Positions 26,862-36,412 are shown, counted from the stretch's first letter. The stretch is 64,000 nt of DNA from Luteibacter sp. UNC138MFCol5.1 (GCF_900110505.1 NZ_FODZ01000003.1:167062-231061); one strand, 5' to 3'. Notes: a model not told the origin generated them from the letters alone. Made by a program: numbers and translations.

Positions 26862-27839
26862 TTACAGGCCGTCGGCGTAGAGCGCGGACTTCGGGTAGAT
26901 GAACTCGACGCCGCTGTACTTGTACTCGCCGGGCACCTCGAACAGCAGGCCGTTCGCCTGCGGCGGGAGGAACTTGATCGGCATCGGCAGGTGCATCTTC
27001 AGCTTGCTCGGGTTCTTCGTGTAGACCATCGCGCGCTTCGTACCACCGGCGCCTGCCGTGTCCAGGTCGTAGCCGGTGCGGATGTCGAGATCGATGTTCT
27101 TCTCGGACTTCGCGATGTTGTTGGCCTTGATGTACTGGAGCAGGTTCATCGTGGTGTTCGGCACGCGGGTCGACACCATCCACGCCATCACCGTGCCCGG
27201 CAGGAGGACCGTGGTGGGCATCTCGACGTACTTGCTGTTCGTCCAGACCTGCGTGATGAGAGCACTGAACGCGGCGTTGACCACATCCGGATCCTTGCCG
27301 ATCCATCCGGTCACGCTCGGCGCCACGACGGGGACGTACGGGTTGTTGAAGAGACCCGTCAGCTCATTCTCGCCGAACAGCGCCACGTCGTTGATGTGTC
27401 GCTCGTAGGCGTCCATCGCGGCTTCGGCGCGAGCGGTGTCGAGCGGCTTGCGGAGGAACGCCGACTGCCGCAGCTCTTCGGTCGAGTAGTCGTAGCCGAT
27501 GACACCCAGCACGACCGGAACGGTCTTCTGCGCGTAGGCGACGTCGACCTTCGGGATGTCCTTGCCACGGCCGCTATGGCGCTTGCCGCGGCCGGCGTAG
27601 TCGTACATCTCGTAGACCACGGAGGTCGCGTAGTCGCCGGCCGACGTGTCGATCGGCACGAGCTCTTCGTACTGGAGCGGCTGGTGTTCCCGCTTGTAGA
27701 CGGTGGACTCGACGTGCGCGAGCTGCGAAACGACGAAGGCCATGGCCTCCGGCGCGTCATTGGTCAGGCCAGGCGAGCCAGCGAGAGCACGCGCGACCGC
27801 ATCGGTCACCTGCCGGCGGCGGAGTTCGAGGTGGTTCAT
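26862..27839 (-). CDS. Major capsid protein (DUF2184)
   Basis: 325 residues. The DUF2184 capsid family is indicated by AFVVSQLAHVESTVYKREHQ, the MYDYAGRGKRHSGRGKDIPK segment, DAYERHINDVALFGENELTG and FEVPGEYKYSGVEFIYPKSA. HK97-fold shell protein. Flanked by the Gp24-like cement gene and the small head protein. Confidence 0.93.
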   Translation of the reverse strand: MNHLELRRRQVTDAVARALAGSPGLTNDAPEAMAFVVSQLAHVESTVYKREHQPLQYEELVPIDTSAGDYATSVVYEMYDYAGRGKRHSGRGKDIPKVDVAYAQKTVPVVLGVIGYDYSTEELRQSAFLRKPLDTARAEAAMDAYERHINDVALFGENELTGLFNNPYVPVVAPSVTGWIGKDPDVVNAAFSALITQVWTNSKYVEMPTTVLLPGTVMAWMVSTRVPNTTMNLLQYIKANNIAKSEKNIDLDIRTGYDLDTAGAGGTKRAMVYTKNPSKLKMHLPMPIKFLPPQANGLLFEVPGEYKYSGVEFIYPKSALYADGL

Positions 27840-27852
27840 GGGCAGGTTTTCC

Positions 27853-28335
27853 TTACTTCAGGATGCGGATGACGCCGAGGCCACCGGCGGCGGTCGTGCT
27901 GACCCACTCCGCGTTGGTGAAGGCGACGGTTTCGTTGGCGACGGTGACCGATCGGGCCGCGCCGAGCGTGCCGGTGCCCGCGTAGCGGACGAACACCGGA
28001 TCGCCCGGGTTGCAGCCGTTCTCGCAGACCACGCGGATGCGGCCGATCTCCAGCGCCGGAACCATGGCGTTCTGGAGATAGAGCACGTTGCCCGAGATGT
28101 CGGCGACGCCCACCGAATGACGGACGCTGACGCCAACGATCTTGTCGGCAGCGGAGCCGGGCAGCTTGCAGGTATCGGCAGCGGCACCGCGAGCGACGAA
28201 CAGGCCGAAGTCGATGCCTGCGGCGCCTTCGTTCCGGTAGTTGAAGATGCTGTGCGTGTTGAGGTCGAGGACCTGACCGGCGTAGCCCTCGTCGAGGAGG
28301 CGACCGCCGTAGGTGTTGAGATCGGGACGAGCCAT
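27853..28335 (-). CDS. Capsid cement/decoration protein (Gp24-like)
   Basis: 160 residues, beta-rich: FNYRNEGAAGIDFGLFVARG, VGVSVRHSVGV and GDPVFVRYAGTGTLGAAR. These match the structural cement proteins encoded between the scaffold and capsid genes. Likely binds at capsid three-fold axes and stabilises the shell. Confidence 0.78.
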   Translation of the reverse strand: MARPDLNTYGGRLLDEGYAGQVLDLNTHSIFNYRNEGAAGIDFGLFVARGAAADTCKLPGSAADKIVGVSVRHSVGVADISGNVLYLQNAMVPALEIGRIRVVCENGCNPGDPVFVRYAGTGTLGAARSVTVANETVAFTNAEWVSTTAAGGLGVIRILK

Positions 28336-28347
28336 GGTGGTTGCTCC

Positions 28348-28974
28348 TTACTTGCCCTTGTAGGCGGTGGTCAGGCGGTTGGCATACGCCGCGCGCGGGT
28401 CTTCCGCATCGGCGGTGGCGTGCTGCTGGCTGGCGAGAGCCCGGGCGACGGCGTCACCGGCGTCGTCCGTGTGCGCCGCCGAGGCCGGAGCGGCTGCCGC
28501 GAGCACGTTGAACGCGGTGTCGATATGCGCCTGGTCGGCGTCGGCCGGCGCCTTGCCGCCGAGCAGTGCGTCGAGCATCGGCTTCTGCGTGCCGTAGGCG
28601 CCGACGACCACCTCACGGCGGATCGCCGCCAGGGGCTTCCCATCGGTGACGACCGCGGGCAGCAGGCGCTTGGCGTCGCCGATCACCTTGGCAGCGGCCG
28701 CGATCGCGGCGTCGCGCATGGCCGGGTCTTCGTCGGTCGCGTTGGCCTTGGCCAGTTCGGCACGAAGCTTCGTGATCTCCGCCGCCATCTGCTGCGGGGT
28801 CATCTGCGTGCCGTCGACATCCGTCGGCGCGGTGGCCGTCTCGAGGTCGGACTCCAGCTGGCCCACCTGCGCGTTGGCGGCCTGAAGCTTGCTGGCGATG
28901 CTTTCGACGGCGCTGGCCTCGGTCTCTTCGAGCTCGAGGTTGATGCCGTCCACGGTAATGCGGCGCTTTGCCAT
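28348..28974 (-). CDS. Probable nested scaffold protein (internal start)
   Basis: An in-frame ATG at 28974 (codon 186 of the protease gene), giving AKRRITVDGINLELEETEAS, has GGAG 8 bases upstream. It would make a 208-residue scaffold without the protease, as lambda Nu3 is made within gene C. The domain boundary falls exactly at this ATG. Confidence 0.6.
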   Translation of the reverse strand: MAKRRITVDGINLELEETEASAVESIASKLQAANAQVGQLESDLETATAPTDVDGTQMTPQQMAAEITKLRAELAKANATDEDPAMRDAAIAAAAKVIGDAKRLLPAVVTDGKPLAAIRREVVVGAYGTQKPMLDALLGGKAPADADQAHIDTAFNVLAAAAPASAAHTDDAGDAVARALASQQHATADAEDPRAAYANRLTTAYKGK

Positions 28975-29529
28975 GGGTGGTTCTCCCGTTCGGGGTTGTG
29001 GTTTGCTGTCCGACACCCGGCAAGCAGGGCCGCAGCGACCGGCGTCCACGATGGCGACGTGGTTGCCGCGGATGTCCGCCTGCTGCGCGTCGAACGGCTT
29101 CCCGTCCGGCGTGACGCCAGGCTCGTCGATATAGGCGGCGCTGTAGCCAGCGGAGAGCTCGGCCTTGCCCGCCTTGATCTTGTCGATCGCGCTCCGGCGC
29201 GTGATGTAGAGGTCGCAGACGAGGTAGTCGCCCTCGCGGCGCGGGTTGCGCACGAAGCCGACGGCGTACTGCCCCCAGTTCTCAGCCGTGACCGACTCGC
29301 CGGGATGGTCGTCGGTGATGGGCATGCCATCGAACGACGCCATGGCGGCGGGGTTGAAGACCTCGGCCTCGGAGCGGTAGACGAGGACCAGCCGGTCCGG
29401 GTCACCTTCGAGCCCGATCTCGCCGGCGAGGTACTCCTGAATGCCCACGCGCGCGACGCGCGCCGGCACGACCAGGTAGCCCTCGGCCGTCATCCGGCGA
29501 GCGCTGAGAAGATCGAGGGTCAGCTTCAT
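28348..29529 (-). CDS. DUF2213 prohead protease-scaffold fusion
   Basis: 393 residues from the ATG at 29529, which overlaps the upstream stop as ATGA. Residues 1 to about 170 are the DUF2213 protease: YLVVPARVARVGIQEYLAGE, then KAELSAGYSA (Ser126 region) and GNHVAIVDAGRCG (His157 region). Residues 186-393 are a coiled-coil scaffold with VESIASKLQAANAQVGQLES and an alanine-rich end. The protease matures the capsid and destroys the scaffold. An internal start within the gene could give the scaffold alone. Confidence 0.9.
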   Translation of the reverse strand: MKLTLDLLSARRMTAEGYLVVPARVARVGIQEYLAGEIGLEGDPDRLVLVYRSEAEVFNPAAMASFDGMPITDDHPGESVTAENWGQYAVGFVRNPRREGDYLVCDLYITRRSAIDKIKAGKAELSAGYSAAYIDEPGVTPDGKPFDAQQADIRGNHVAIVDAGRCGPACRVSDSKPQPRTGEPPMAKRRITVDGINLELEETEASAVESIASKLQAANAQVGQLESDLETATAPTDVDGTQMTPQQMAAEITKLRAELAKANATDEDPAMRDAAIAAAAKVIGDAKRLLPAVVTDGKPLAAIRREVVVGAYGTQKPMLDALLGGKAPADADQAHIDTAFNVLAAAAPASAAHTDDAGDAVARALASQQHATADAEDPRAAYANRLTTAYKGK

Positions 29530-30377
29530 TCGTCGTCTTCGATCTTCACGTAGGGAATCGCCACGCACCGGCAGTTGAAGTCTTCGCCGGGGTGTCCCGT
29601 TTCCTTCGGCGGGTCGTCCCACCGGTAAACCTTGCCGTCGTGCTCGGCATGAGAAGCGCGCACGCGCTCATCGCCGGACGTCTGCCACGTGTACTCCGTC
29701 AGCCCCAGCTCAACGTGCCGCGCCTTGGTGATGGCGCTATTCATCTTCGCCGTCTGATCCCGGGCGATGAACTTCGCCCGGGACTCCGTGACGTCGGTGA
29801 TCCGCTGGATCTCGTCGGCGAGGTCTGACGCCCGCCTGCCCTGCGTTACACCCGACAGCACCGCGCTGCCGATCCGGTCGAAATACGTGCTCTGCACCGA
29901 CTTGATCAGCTGGACGTTCGCCGCCTTCGCCAGGTTGATCGTGGCGCGCACGTCTGACATGGCCATCATCGGGCCGATGTCGATGCCGAACGCGCTACGC
30001 ACGGAGCTGACGATCGTCCCGGTGGTCTGCTTGTCCACCCGGCCAGCCGCCGCAGCGGCTACGCGCGAGGCCCACTGGTCGATGCCGCCGAACCGGCGCG
30101 ACGCCGCGGTGAGCGATCTCTCGACCGCCTCGGCAAAGCTGATCCCGAAGGTTCCGCCACCATCCGCTGGAGCGTCGCGCGTTAGCGCGGGCTCCGCGCG
30201 GAGCACTGGGAGCACCTCCGCGTCAACTGCCGTACGCATCTGCGCGACGAGCGCGAGGAGGTCATCCCGGTAAGCCGCCTCCGCCGCCCGATTGGGTCGG
30301 GTCGGCCGCAACTTGCGACGGCGGATCCTGCGCCCCCGATACTTCAGCAGTTGCGGCAGGGTCAGCATGGGGATCAT
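29526..30377 (-). CDS. Phage head morphogenesis protein (SPP1 gp7/Mu F-like)
   Basis: 283 residues. DRIGSAVLSGVTQGRRASDL, FIARDQTAKMNSAITKARHV, TWQTSGDERVRASHAEHDGK and HPGEDFNCRCVAIPYV are the signature blocks, including the Cys-Arg-Cys near the end. A minor capsid protein packaged with the genome. The ATG at 30377 or 30368 is possible. Overlaps the portal gene by about 116 bases. Confidence 0.9.
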   Translation of the reverse strand: MIPMLTLPQLLKYRGRRIRRRKLRPTRPNRAAEAAYRDDLLALVAQMRTAVDAEVLPVLRAEPALTRDAPADGGGTFGISFAEAVERSLTAASRRFGGIDQWASRVAAAAAGRVDKQTTGTIVSSVRSAFGIDIGPMMAMSDVRATINLAKAANVQLIKSVQSTYFDRIGSAVLSGVTQGRRASDLADEIQRITDVTESRAKFIARDQTAKMNSAITKARHVELGLTEYTWQTSGDERVRASHAEHDGKVYRWDDPPKETGHPGEDFNCRCVAIPYVKIEDDE

Positions 30378-31728
30378 CCAGCGGGCCGGCCAACTGCTTG
30401 GCCAGCTCCACATCCTTCGCGGTCATCTTCGAGTACGTGCCGTTTTCCATCAGCTCGGCAGCGACCACGCCCTCGGTGACGACGCCGTTCGTCAGGTAGA
30501 CGGCGTCGCGCTCCGCGCGCGTCTTCTCCAGGGCCGCCTTTTCCGGGTCCGACATCTGCCAGAGCGGGTTGAACGTCAGTTCGAGATCGTCCGGGTACGT
30601 GCCGATGCTGGCCCGCATCAGGATCTCGTCGAGCCGTTCCAATGGCGGCCGCACCTGGTCCTCCTGATCGGAGCTGATCCGGTCGTAGTAGTTGCGCGTG
30701 TCGCTGTCGCCGGAGGCATTCATGCCGTCCGGCGACTTGCCGAACAAGCGGGTTGCCGGGATATCTGCGCCGCCAGCGATGTCGCTCATGAATTGCTGGA
30801 TGACGTCCTTGACACCCGAGAAGCTGTTCGTCTTCTGGCTGTGGTCGTCGTCGCCGTCGAGCAGCAGCACGCGGTTGAAGGACTTCATCACTGCCGCGAG
30901 GCCGAAGCGCTTCTTGACGAGCTCGGTGCCCTCGTCGGTCGCGAGCATGTTGCCCAGACCGGCCACCTTCAGCACGTCGACCACCGCCTCGAAGAACATC
31001 GAGGCCGTGCCCTGCGTGACGGTGTCGTAGCGCGTCAGCGAGTCGTAGAGGCGCTGCAGGACCGAGTCGTGCCAGTAACCGTTGCTGACAAACTGCTGCC
31101 ACGGCAATTCCGCGCCGCTGAACTGGATCATGCGGGTGTGGTGGACCTGCAGCGGAGTGCCAGCGATCTGGAAGTTATCCGGCTGGCCGAACATCTCGCT
31201 GATAGGATCCTGCACCACGGCGCCCGCGCCACGCGGTGCGCGGTAGCGATCGAAGACGTGCAGCGATATCTGCGCACGCTGCTGGACGGTTGCCGGGTCC
31301 AAAGGCAACTTCGGATCCTGCCCCTTCACGTGAATGAAGATCGCGGCACCACCGTAGAGCCTGCCCCAAGCCAGCGCGTCCCTGACCTTCGCCTTCAGCT
31401 TGAGCTTCTTCTCCAAGGCGTAGAACGGCTTCATCTGCTCGTCGGTCAGCGCGGTTTTGCGCGTAACCCACGCCCGCGTCATGTCAGACGCCGGGATGTC
31501 CACGACCTTGCCGGCGAGCCAGTTCGTCCGGTAGAGCGTCTCCAGCTCGGACTGGTCGATGACCCGACCCATGACGTAGCGGCTGTAGCTCGCCTTGTCG
31601 CGCGCGTCGCCGAGGCCGGCCACAAGGTTCTGCAGGCTGTCCGCAGCTGAAGTCCGGCGCTTGTCCGTCGTCGATGCCGACGGCGCCGCAGCGGCTTTCT
31701 GTCCGCCACGGCGGTTGCGTCGGCTCAT
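30262..31728 (-). CDS. Portal protein (DUF1073 family)
   Basis: 488 residues from the ATG at 31728. [46 protein letters not shown] and [20 protein letters not shown] are DUF1073 features; [20 protein letters not shown] follows. Forms the dodecameric DNA channel at the capsid vertex. The N-terminus is basic and the C-terminus ends in a glycine stretch. Confidence 0.93.
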   Translation of the reverse strand: MSRRNRRGGQKAAAAPSASTTDKRRTSAADSLQNLVAGLGDARDKASYSRYVMGRVIDQSELETLYRTNWLAGKVVDIPASDMTRAWVTRKTALTDEQMKPFYALEKKLKLKAKVRDALAWGRLYGGAAIFIHVKGQDPKLPLDPATVQQRAQISLHVFDRYRAPRGAGAVVQDPISEMFGQPDNFQIAGTPLQVHHTRMIQFSGAELPWQQFVSNGYWHDSVLQRLYDSLTRYDTVTQGTASMFFEAVVDVLKVAGLGNMLATDEGTELVKKRFGLAAVMKSFNRVLLLDGDDDHSQKTNSFSGVKDVIQQFMSDIAGGADIPATRLFGKSPDGMNASGDSDTRNYYDRISSDQEDQVRPPLERLDEILMRASIGTYPDDLELTFNPLWQMSDPEKAALEKTRAERDAVYLTNGVVTEGVVAAELMENGTYSKMTAKDVELAKQLAGPLDDPHADPAATAEVSGAQDPPSQVAADPTQSGGGGGLPG

Positions 31729-33302
31729 ACCCAACTCCAGTTCTTGCTGCCGTTTGCCAGCATGTCGTTGATCGCGTCGGCCAGCGGGTCGATCTGGTCG
31801 TCGTGCTCGTGCGTGTCGTCGGCGGTGAATGCCTCGCACTCGGCGAGGAAGTCGCTAACCCACTCCGCGTCAGCGGGCACCAGCACGAACCCCGAGTCGA
31901 TGTAGGACACCACGTCCATGACGCGGGTCAGCTTGTCTTTCGCGCGCTGAATGCCCTCGACCGGGATCGGACCCTTGCCCGGCTCGCCCTTCTTGATGTC
32001 CTGAATGAGGCCGGTGCCGCTGGCCTTGTCCTCGATCATCATCTCGCGCAGCGGCGCGCCGACCTTGTGGTCATAGGGCTTGTGCTTGGCCCAGAAGTCG
32101 AAGGCGCGACGCCGAAGCTCCGGCGCCTCCCACTTGCCGCGTATCAGGTCGAGCAGGTACAGCTTCCCGTCGTCGCCGAGCCCAACGCAGAGGAACACGC
32201 TGAAGTCGTTCCGCTCCGCCGTCTTCTGCGCCGTGTCGGCGAAGATCTTGCGGGAGACGATCCGGGGCAGGACCGTCCAGCGCCCGAACCCGGACGTCTT
32301 GATGATGTCGCCACCCAGCGCGGTGGGCCGCTGCTGGTACTGCGCATTGAAGACGAAGCGCGAGACCTTCGCGCCGTCCTGGTCCGCGCCTGTGCCCTTC
32401 TCCATCGCGAGCAGGTCGGCCAGCGGCTCCTTGTAGGGCCAGTAGCTGAAGCGCCCCTTCTCGTCGCGCTCGCTGCTGTCGACCAGCTCCCGGATGTGCT
32501 CCGGCAGGTCGGCGACGTAGGCGTCGTCGATCAGGGCCGGGATGACCACGTGCCGCCAATCGCCCGGCAGGTTGCCAGCGGCGATGAAGCCCGAGACGTC
32601 CTGATCGGCCAGGCGCTGCATGATCACGATGATCGGCGTGCGCGGGTTCGCCTTTCGGCTCTTCACCGTGGATAGCAGGCGGCGGTTGGCCGCGCTGCGC
32701 TTCGGCTTGCTGTAGGCATCCTCCGGCTTCAGCGGATCGTCGATGACGATGGCGCCCTGCCAGCCGTCATCCATATGTCCGGCGCGGAAGCCGGTGATCT
32801 GACCGCCAAGGCTCACCGCGTAGACGCCGCCGGCCTTCTTGCCATCGACCACCACGTTCCAGCGCTTCTTCGCCTTCGCGTCGTCGGCGATTGCCAGAGG
32901 CCACAGCGCCTGGAACTCATCCGACTGGACCAGCTCCTTGGCCGTCTGCGAGTTCAGCAGCGCCAGGTCGTCCGAGTAGGAGATGTGCAGGAAGCGCGCC
33001 CGATGGTTCCGCGCGATGCCGCGCGCCATCAGGTTGATCGCCACCATCTCGGTCTTCGACGAGCCCGGAGGCACGTTGATGACCAGGTTCAGCGTCTCGC
33101 CGGTGATGACCTTCTCGATCTCGTCGGACAGCAGCACGTGGTGCCAGTTCACGCGGAACTTGATGCCCTGCCGGTGCTTGAAGAACACCCGGGTGAACAT
33201 CAGGTGGTCGCGCTCACACTCCTGCTTGAGCACCTCCCGGAAGACCGGGTCGTCAGAACTCGGATCGGAGCCGGGCGAGAGCGGTAGCGACTTGCTGCGC
33301 AT
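31725..33302 (-). CDS. Terminase large subunit
   Basis: 525 residues. DNA-packaging ATPase and nuclease. Walker A-like VPPGSSKT is at about residues 77-84, Walker B with catalytic acids in GAIVIDDP near 183-190, and the nuclease domain in the C-terminal half contains [20 protein letters not shown] and [12 protein letters not shown], ending [18 protein letters not shown]. The ATG at 33302 lies inside the small subunit gene (50-base overlap). 4-base overlap with the portal gene. Confidence 0.96.
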   Translation of the reverse strand: MRSKSLPLSPGSDPSSDDPVFREVLKQECERDHLMFTRVFFKHRQGIKFRVNWHHVLLSDEIEKVITGETLNLVINVPPGSSKTEMVAINLMARGIARNHRARFLHISYSDDLALLNSQTAKELVQSDEFQALWPLAIADDAKAKKRWNVVVDGKKAGGVYAVSLGGQITGFRAGHMDDGWQGAIVIDDPLKPEDAYSKPKRSAANRRLLSTVKSRKANPRTPIIVIMQRLADQDVSGFIAAGNLPGDWRHVVIPALIDDAYVADLPEHIRELVDSSERDEKGRFSYWPYKEPLADLLAMEKGTGADQDGAKVSRFVFNAQYQQRPTALGGDIIKTSGFGRWTVLPRIVSRKIFADTAQKTAERNDFSVFLCVGLGDDGKLYLLDLIRGKWEAPELRRRAFDFWAKHKPYDHKVGAPLREMMIEDKASGTGLIQDIKKGEPGKGPIPVEGIQRAKDKLTRVMDVVSYIDSGFVLVPADAEWVSDFLAECEAFTADDTHEHDDQIDPLADAINDMLANGSKNWSWV

Positions 33303-33912
33303 CGACTGCCACCACCTGACCACCACCCGCCGGAGCATCGCCGGCGGAGCTTATGTTGTAGGCGTCTCGCTCCAGCCCGATGAGCTTGTGCAGCGTGTCG
33401 CCCAGATCCTTCATGGTCTTGGTGCGGCCCGGCAGGCTGGTCACCGCCCGGTACACCTCGATCATCTTGTCGGGCAGGGCCAACGAGTCCTCGTCGCTAC
33501 CCTTCCCTGCCAGAAGGTCGGCCACGTGGGCGAATAGCGCCCGGTCCACCGTTTGAGTTTCCAGCTCAGCCAGCAGGCCCATGGCGAGCGCCCGGGCCCG
33601 GCCAATGTCCTGCCGGTGCTGGATACGGACGTTGGCGATGACCTCGGCGTTGGCCTCGATGATCGCCCGGTCGGTTGCCACCCGCTCCGTGGAAACTTCC
33701 TTGGAAACCTCACGCTTGGAAACCAGCGCGTCGGCCTTGGCCTTGATGGCTGCCGAGAGGTCCCGCTCCCATCCGTAGGTCCTGGCGCGCTTGTTGATCG
33801 CCGTGTGGCTGATCCCGTGCTCGCCTGCAATCTCTCGGACCGAGAGGAGCCCCGCCCTGTAGTCGGACTCGATGCGCTCCCAGTCAGGCATCTTCCTAGT
33901 TTCTTGTGCCAT
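33253..33912 (-). CDS. Terminase small subunit-like protein
   Basis: 219 residues from the ATG at 33912, which has GGTGG upstream. The N-terminal HTH ([20 protein letters not shown], then [16 protein letters not shown]) is typical of small terminases that recognise pac or cos DNA. It is first in the packaging operon. An ATG six codons earlier (33930) is also possible. Confidence 0.85.
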   Translation of the reverse strand: MAQETRKMPDWERIESDYRAGLLSVREIAGEHGISHTAINKRARTYGWERDLSAAIKAKADALVSKREVSKEVSTERVATDRAIIEANAEVIANVRIQHRQDIGRARALAMGLLAELETQTVDRALFAHVADLLAGKGSDEDSLALPDKMIEVYRAVTSLPGRTKTMKDLGDTLHKLIGLERDAYNISSAGDAPAGGGQVVAVDAQQVATALARLRSEF

Positions 33913-34002
33913 GCCAAAACCACCAGCCATTTACGGATGCTCTACGGTGCACTGCCTGCTATCGTCCCGTCCGATCTAGCCGACATGCGACCGGAGAGGA
34001 AC

Positions 34003-34572
34003 ATGAAGTTCAGCGAGATGCCAGATGACTACCGCAAGTTCACGCATGACTTTTGCCAAGCGAGATCGACTCAGCTGATCGCCCTCACCAAGGAAGCAAC
34101 GGACGCCGTTATCAAGCAGGTCTTTTTGGTGAACGCGGGGGGAGCCGTCGCAGTGCTGAGCTTCATGGGTGCTTCGCCCGAAGCACGGGAGCTGTTACTG
34201 GCTAAGTGGGCTCTGGTGTTCTTCGGGGTGGGTATAACACTGGTTATCGTGCTATCCATCATCCGATATCACTTTTTCGCTGGCCTAGCCCTCGGCTACA
34301 ACGCTGATCTTCGTCGCTTCTTCGATGATGAAATCGACGAAGACGAGCTCCTTAGCAATGACTCGAACCGGGTAGACAACAAGACAAGGGATCGCCTCAT
34401 GCACGGAGCCGGATACCTTGCAGTCCTAGCCTTCGTCGCTGGCGCGATCGTTGGCGCTTGTTCCCTCTTCGTACCATCTAAGGTCCGCGCGACGGCCCCG
34501 ACTGTGTCTCAGGCGCCGCTTCTCCTGGAGCCATGCATTCGCCGGGGGCAGCCTCTTTTCCCGCCGTCCTGA
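34003..34572 (+). CDS. Three-helix membrane protein, cargo gene
   Basis: 189 residues with a strong ribosome site (GGAGAGG, 6 bases before the ATG). Three hydrophobic segments: about 38-55 (QVFLVNAGGAVAVLSFMG), 69-94 (WALVFFGVGITLVIVLSI and on) and 137-158 (AGYLAVLAFVAGAIVGACSL). A very acidic loop DDEIDEDELLSNDSN lies between the second and third. No family recognised. It is the only plus-strand gene among the late genes, between terminase and lysis genes, and is less GC-rich than they are; so it is probably expressed independently in the lysogen. Its last 95 bases overlap the Rz1 gene on the other strand. Confidence 0.8.
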   Translation: MKFSEMPDDYRKFTHDFCQARSTQLIALTKEATDAVIKQVFLVNAGGAVAVLSFMGASPEARELLLAKWALVFFGVGITLVIVLSIIRYHFFAGLALGYNADLRRFFDDEIDEDELLSNDSNRVDNKTRDRLMHGAGYLAVLAFVAGAIVGACSLFVPSKVRATAPTVSQAPLLLEPCIRRGQPLFPPS

Positions 34573-34834
34573 TCCACCAGACCAGGCAGCGCATTCGGGC
34601 CGCGCACTTGTCGTAGGCGACCTCGGCCCGGAGCTTGTTCTCCTGGATATCTCCCACCACCAAGGTGGGCTTGAACACCGGCGCCTCGCACAGCTTCAGG
34701 AGGCCATCACCTGGCTTGGCGGTTTCCACCACGGTCCGGCTGATCACCTGCGGGTCCGGCGCACGGGGAGCCGTCGAGCACGCAGGCAAGAGCAGGAGGG
34801 ACAGCAGTGTCCAGTAGGGCTTTTGCGTCCGCAT
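34478..34834 (-). CDS. Outer-membrane spanin Rz1 (lipoprotein)
   Basis: 118 residues. The signal sequence ends in the lipobox LLPAC (Cys19), followed by a proline-containing start to the mature protein (STAPRAPDPQVI). It begins inside the Rz gene in another reading frame, with 128 bases of overlap. Together Rz and Rz1 fuse inner and outer membranes at lysis. Larger than lambda Rz1 because it extends 76 codons beyond the Rz stop. Confidence 0.85.
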   Translation of the reverse strand: MRTQKPYWTLLSLLLLPACSTAPRAPDPQVISRTVVETAKPGDGLLKLCEAPVFKPTLVVGDIQENKLRAEVAYDKCAARMRCLVWWIRTAGKEAAPGECMAPGEAAPETQSGPSRGP

Positions 34835-35201
34835 TGCTCTTCTCCAGCTCGGCGAGCTTCCGGCGAACCGTCTCGCCCTTGGTATCGGCCTTCGCCAGTT
34901 CGCCCTGCAACTCGTTGAGGGCCTTGCTGTCGATCGCGCGAAGCCGCTTGAGCTCCGCGATCGCGTCGTCCTGGTCCTTGTTGGCGTTCACCGCGGCCTG
35001 TAGGTCGTGGCTGACACCACCGAGGCGCCCGGAAAGGTCGGTGACGTTCTCCGTCAGGCCCTGCACCGTCGCCCGGTTCTGCCACCAGGTGGCCACCGAC
35101 CAGCTGCCCAGCGCCACCACGGCGATGATGAGCCCGTACTCCAAGAACAGCCGCGCTTTCGAGGTCACGAAGGCCCAGCCCTTAGCCAGGAGGGTTGTCA
35201 T
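34707..35201 (-). CDS. Inner-membrane spanin Rz
   Basis: 164 residues: one N-terminal membrane helix (FLEYGLIIAVVALGSWSVAT) followed by a long periplasmic coiled coil (LTENVTDLSGRLGGVSHDLQ through VRRKLAELEKSNADAKALLD). Classic i-spanin shape. It overlaps the holin gene by 20 bases and contains the Rz1 start in another frame. Confidence 0.9.
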   Translation of the reverse strand: MTTLLAKGWAFVTSKARLFLEYGLIIAVVALGSWSVATWWQNRATVQGLTENVTDLSGRLGGVSHDLQAAVNANKDQDDAIAELKRLRAIDSKALNELQGELAKADTKGETVRRKLAELEKSNADAKALLDTAVPPALACVLDGSPCAGPAGDQPDRGGNRQAR

Positions 35202-35520
35202 TGTCTCGACTCCGGTTGAGGCCCAGCTGCTTCCAGACGAGGCGCTGGATGACCTGTATCGACGCTTCCGCGCCGAGCCACCCGCTGACCCCGACCGTCA
35301 CGGCCGTCCACTGCAGGCTGAGTCCCGCGATCTGGCATAGCCACATCACGAGGAGCCCTACGAAGCCAGACGCGAGCCCCTGCACGCACGTCGGCCAGAA
35401 TTTCACGGGGTGGTTCTCGTTCATGTCGCGGACGACACGGCCGAGCACGCCGGCGAGCATCGCGAACGCGGCGAAGGCCACGCCCTGCAGCCATCCCTGG
35501 TTCGGATCCTCCGGGCCCAT
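35182..35520 (-). CDS. Holin
   Basis: 112 residues from the ATG at 35520. Hydrophobic helices lie at about 12-27 (VAFAAFAMLAGVLGRV) and 47-66 (GLASGFVGLLVMWLCQIAGL), with further hydrophobic sequence to about 85 and a charged tail. Size, topology and position between endolysin and spanins identify it as the holin (LydA-like family suspected). Confidence 0.85.
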   Translation of the reverse strand: MGPEDPNQGWLQGVAFAAFAMLAGVLGRVVRDMNENHPVKFWPTCVQGLASGFVGLLVMWLCQIAGLSLQWTAVTVGVSGWLGAEASIQVIQRLVWKQLGLNRSRDNDNPPG

Positions 35521-36155
35521 CACACCACCACCGCGCTGTAGGTCTTCGGCGTGTAGACCGCCATGGCGGGAGCGACGACCGCCCCGCCCTTCGCCATCGC
35601 CGCGGCGCGGTCGATGACACCGGTATCGTCGAACTGGCGACCGGCGAGCAAGCCCATGACGCGAGCCGTCCAACCCTTACCGAACGTCGGAAAGGTGTCG
35701 AGGCTCCGGAGGAAAGCCATGCGTGCGTTGCAGACCGAATCCGAGAGCATCACGCCGCCGTAGGCCGCGACGAACTCCTGCACAGCCGCGACTGTCTTCG
35801 GACCGATCACGCCGTCCGGCTTTGCCTGCACGATCTCCTGCAGCTTGCGGGACGCCGTCCGGACGCCGGAATTCACTGCGAAGTCGAACACCGCGTAGTC
35901 GCTGCCGATCGGCAGATCGTCGCCGTGCACGAGGTCCCAGTAGCGGCGCCTGTAGATGGCGTCGATCTCGGCGGAAGTGATCATCCGGACGTCGCGTGTC
36001 GGCAGCCGCCGATCGCGCCGATCCTCGTCGTACACGACCTGGGTCACGCCGCGCATCGTCGCGGCGCCCGGGTCGAGCGGGTGATTCGAGTAGCCGCCCT
36101 CGTACGCCAGCGTGAGCTTCAGGCTGGCGGGGAAGTTCGAGGCGGTCATCGGCAT
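35520..36155 (-). CDS. Endolysin (GH108 N-acetylmuramidase)
   Basis: 211 residues. LTLAYEGGYSNHPLDPGAAT has the catalytic Glu of the GH108 E-G-G-Y motif, followed by MRGVTQ; the C-terminal peptidoglycan-binding part has QAKPDGVIGPKTVAAVQEF. Cuts the cell-wall glycan at lysis. No signal peptide is visible, so it relies on the holin. ATG at 36155 or 36149. Overlaps the holin start by one base. Confidence 0.93.
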   Translation of the reverse strand: MPMTASNFPASLKLTLAYEGGYSNHPLDPGAATMRGVTQVVYDEDRRDRRLPTRDVRMITSAEIDAIYRRRYWDLVHGDDLPIGSDYAVFDFAVNSGVRTASRKLQEIVQAKPDGVIGPKTVAAVQEFVAAYGGVMLSDSVCNARMAFLRSLDTFPTFGKGWTARVMGLLAGRQFDDTGVIDRAAAMAKGGAVVAPAMAVYTPKTYSAVVV

Positions 36156-36331
36156 CACGTGCGAAATGGGCCCGCGCCATGCGCTGCGGCCCGTTGTGTA
36201 AGGTGGTCAGGCACGGCCGGCCGTGTCCATGGAGTGGAGGCGCGCCAGGGGAGTAGCGCGCACGACGGCAGCACCGCAGCGGCTCACGCCGGAGCGTCCG
36301 AGTGCATGTAGCGGGCCTGACCAGGGGAAAC

Positions 36332-36360
36332 AAAAAAGCCCGGCGGTTGGCCGGGCTTTT
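36332..36360. terminator. Bidirectional terminator between early and lysis genes
   Basis: A 7-bp GC stem (36338-36344 with 36350-36356) and a 5-base loop are flanked by AAAAAA on one side and TTTT on the other, so it works on both strands. It would stop the leftward early transcript before the lysis genes unless antiterminated. The remaining 36156-36412 interval has no convincing gene; the late promoter probably lies here. Confidence 0.85.
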
Positions 36361-36412
36361 CTTCGGTGGGATTCCGAGGTGTAGCGAAATCTACGCATTT
36401 ACCCCCTTGACG

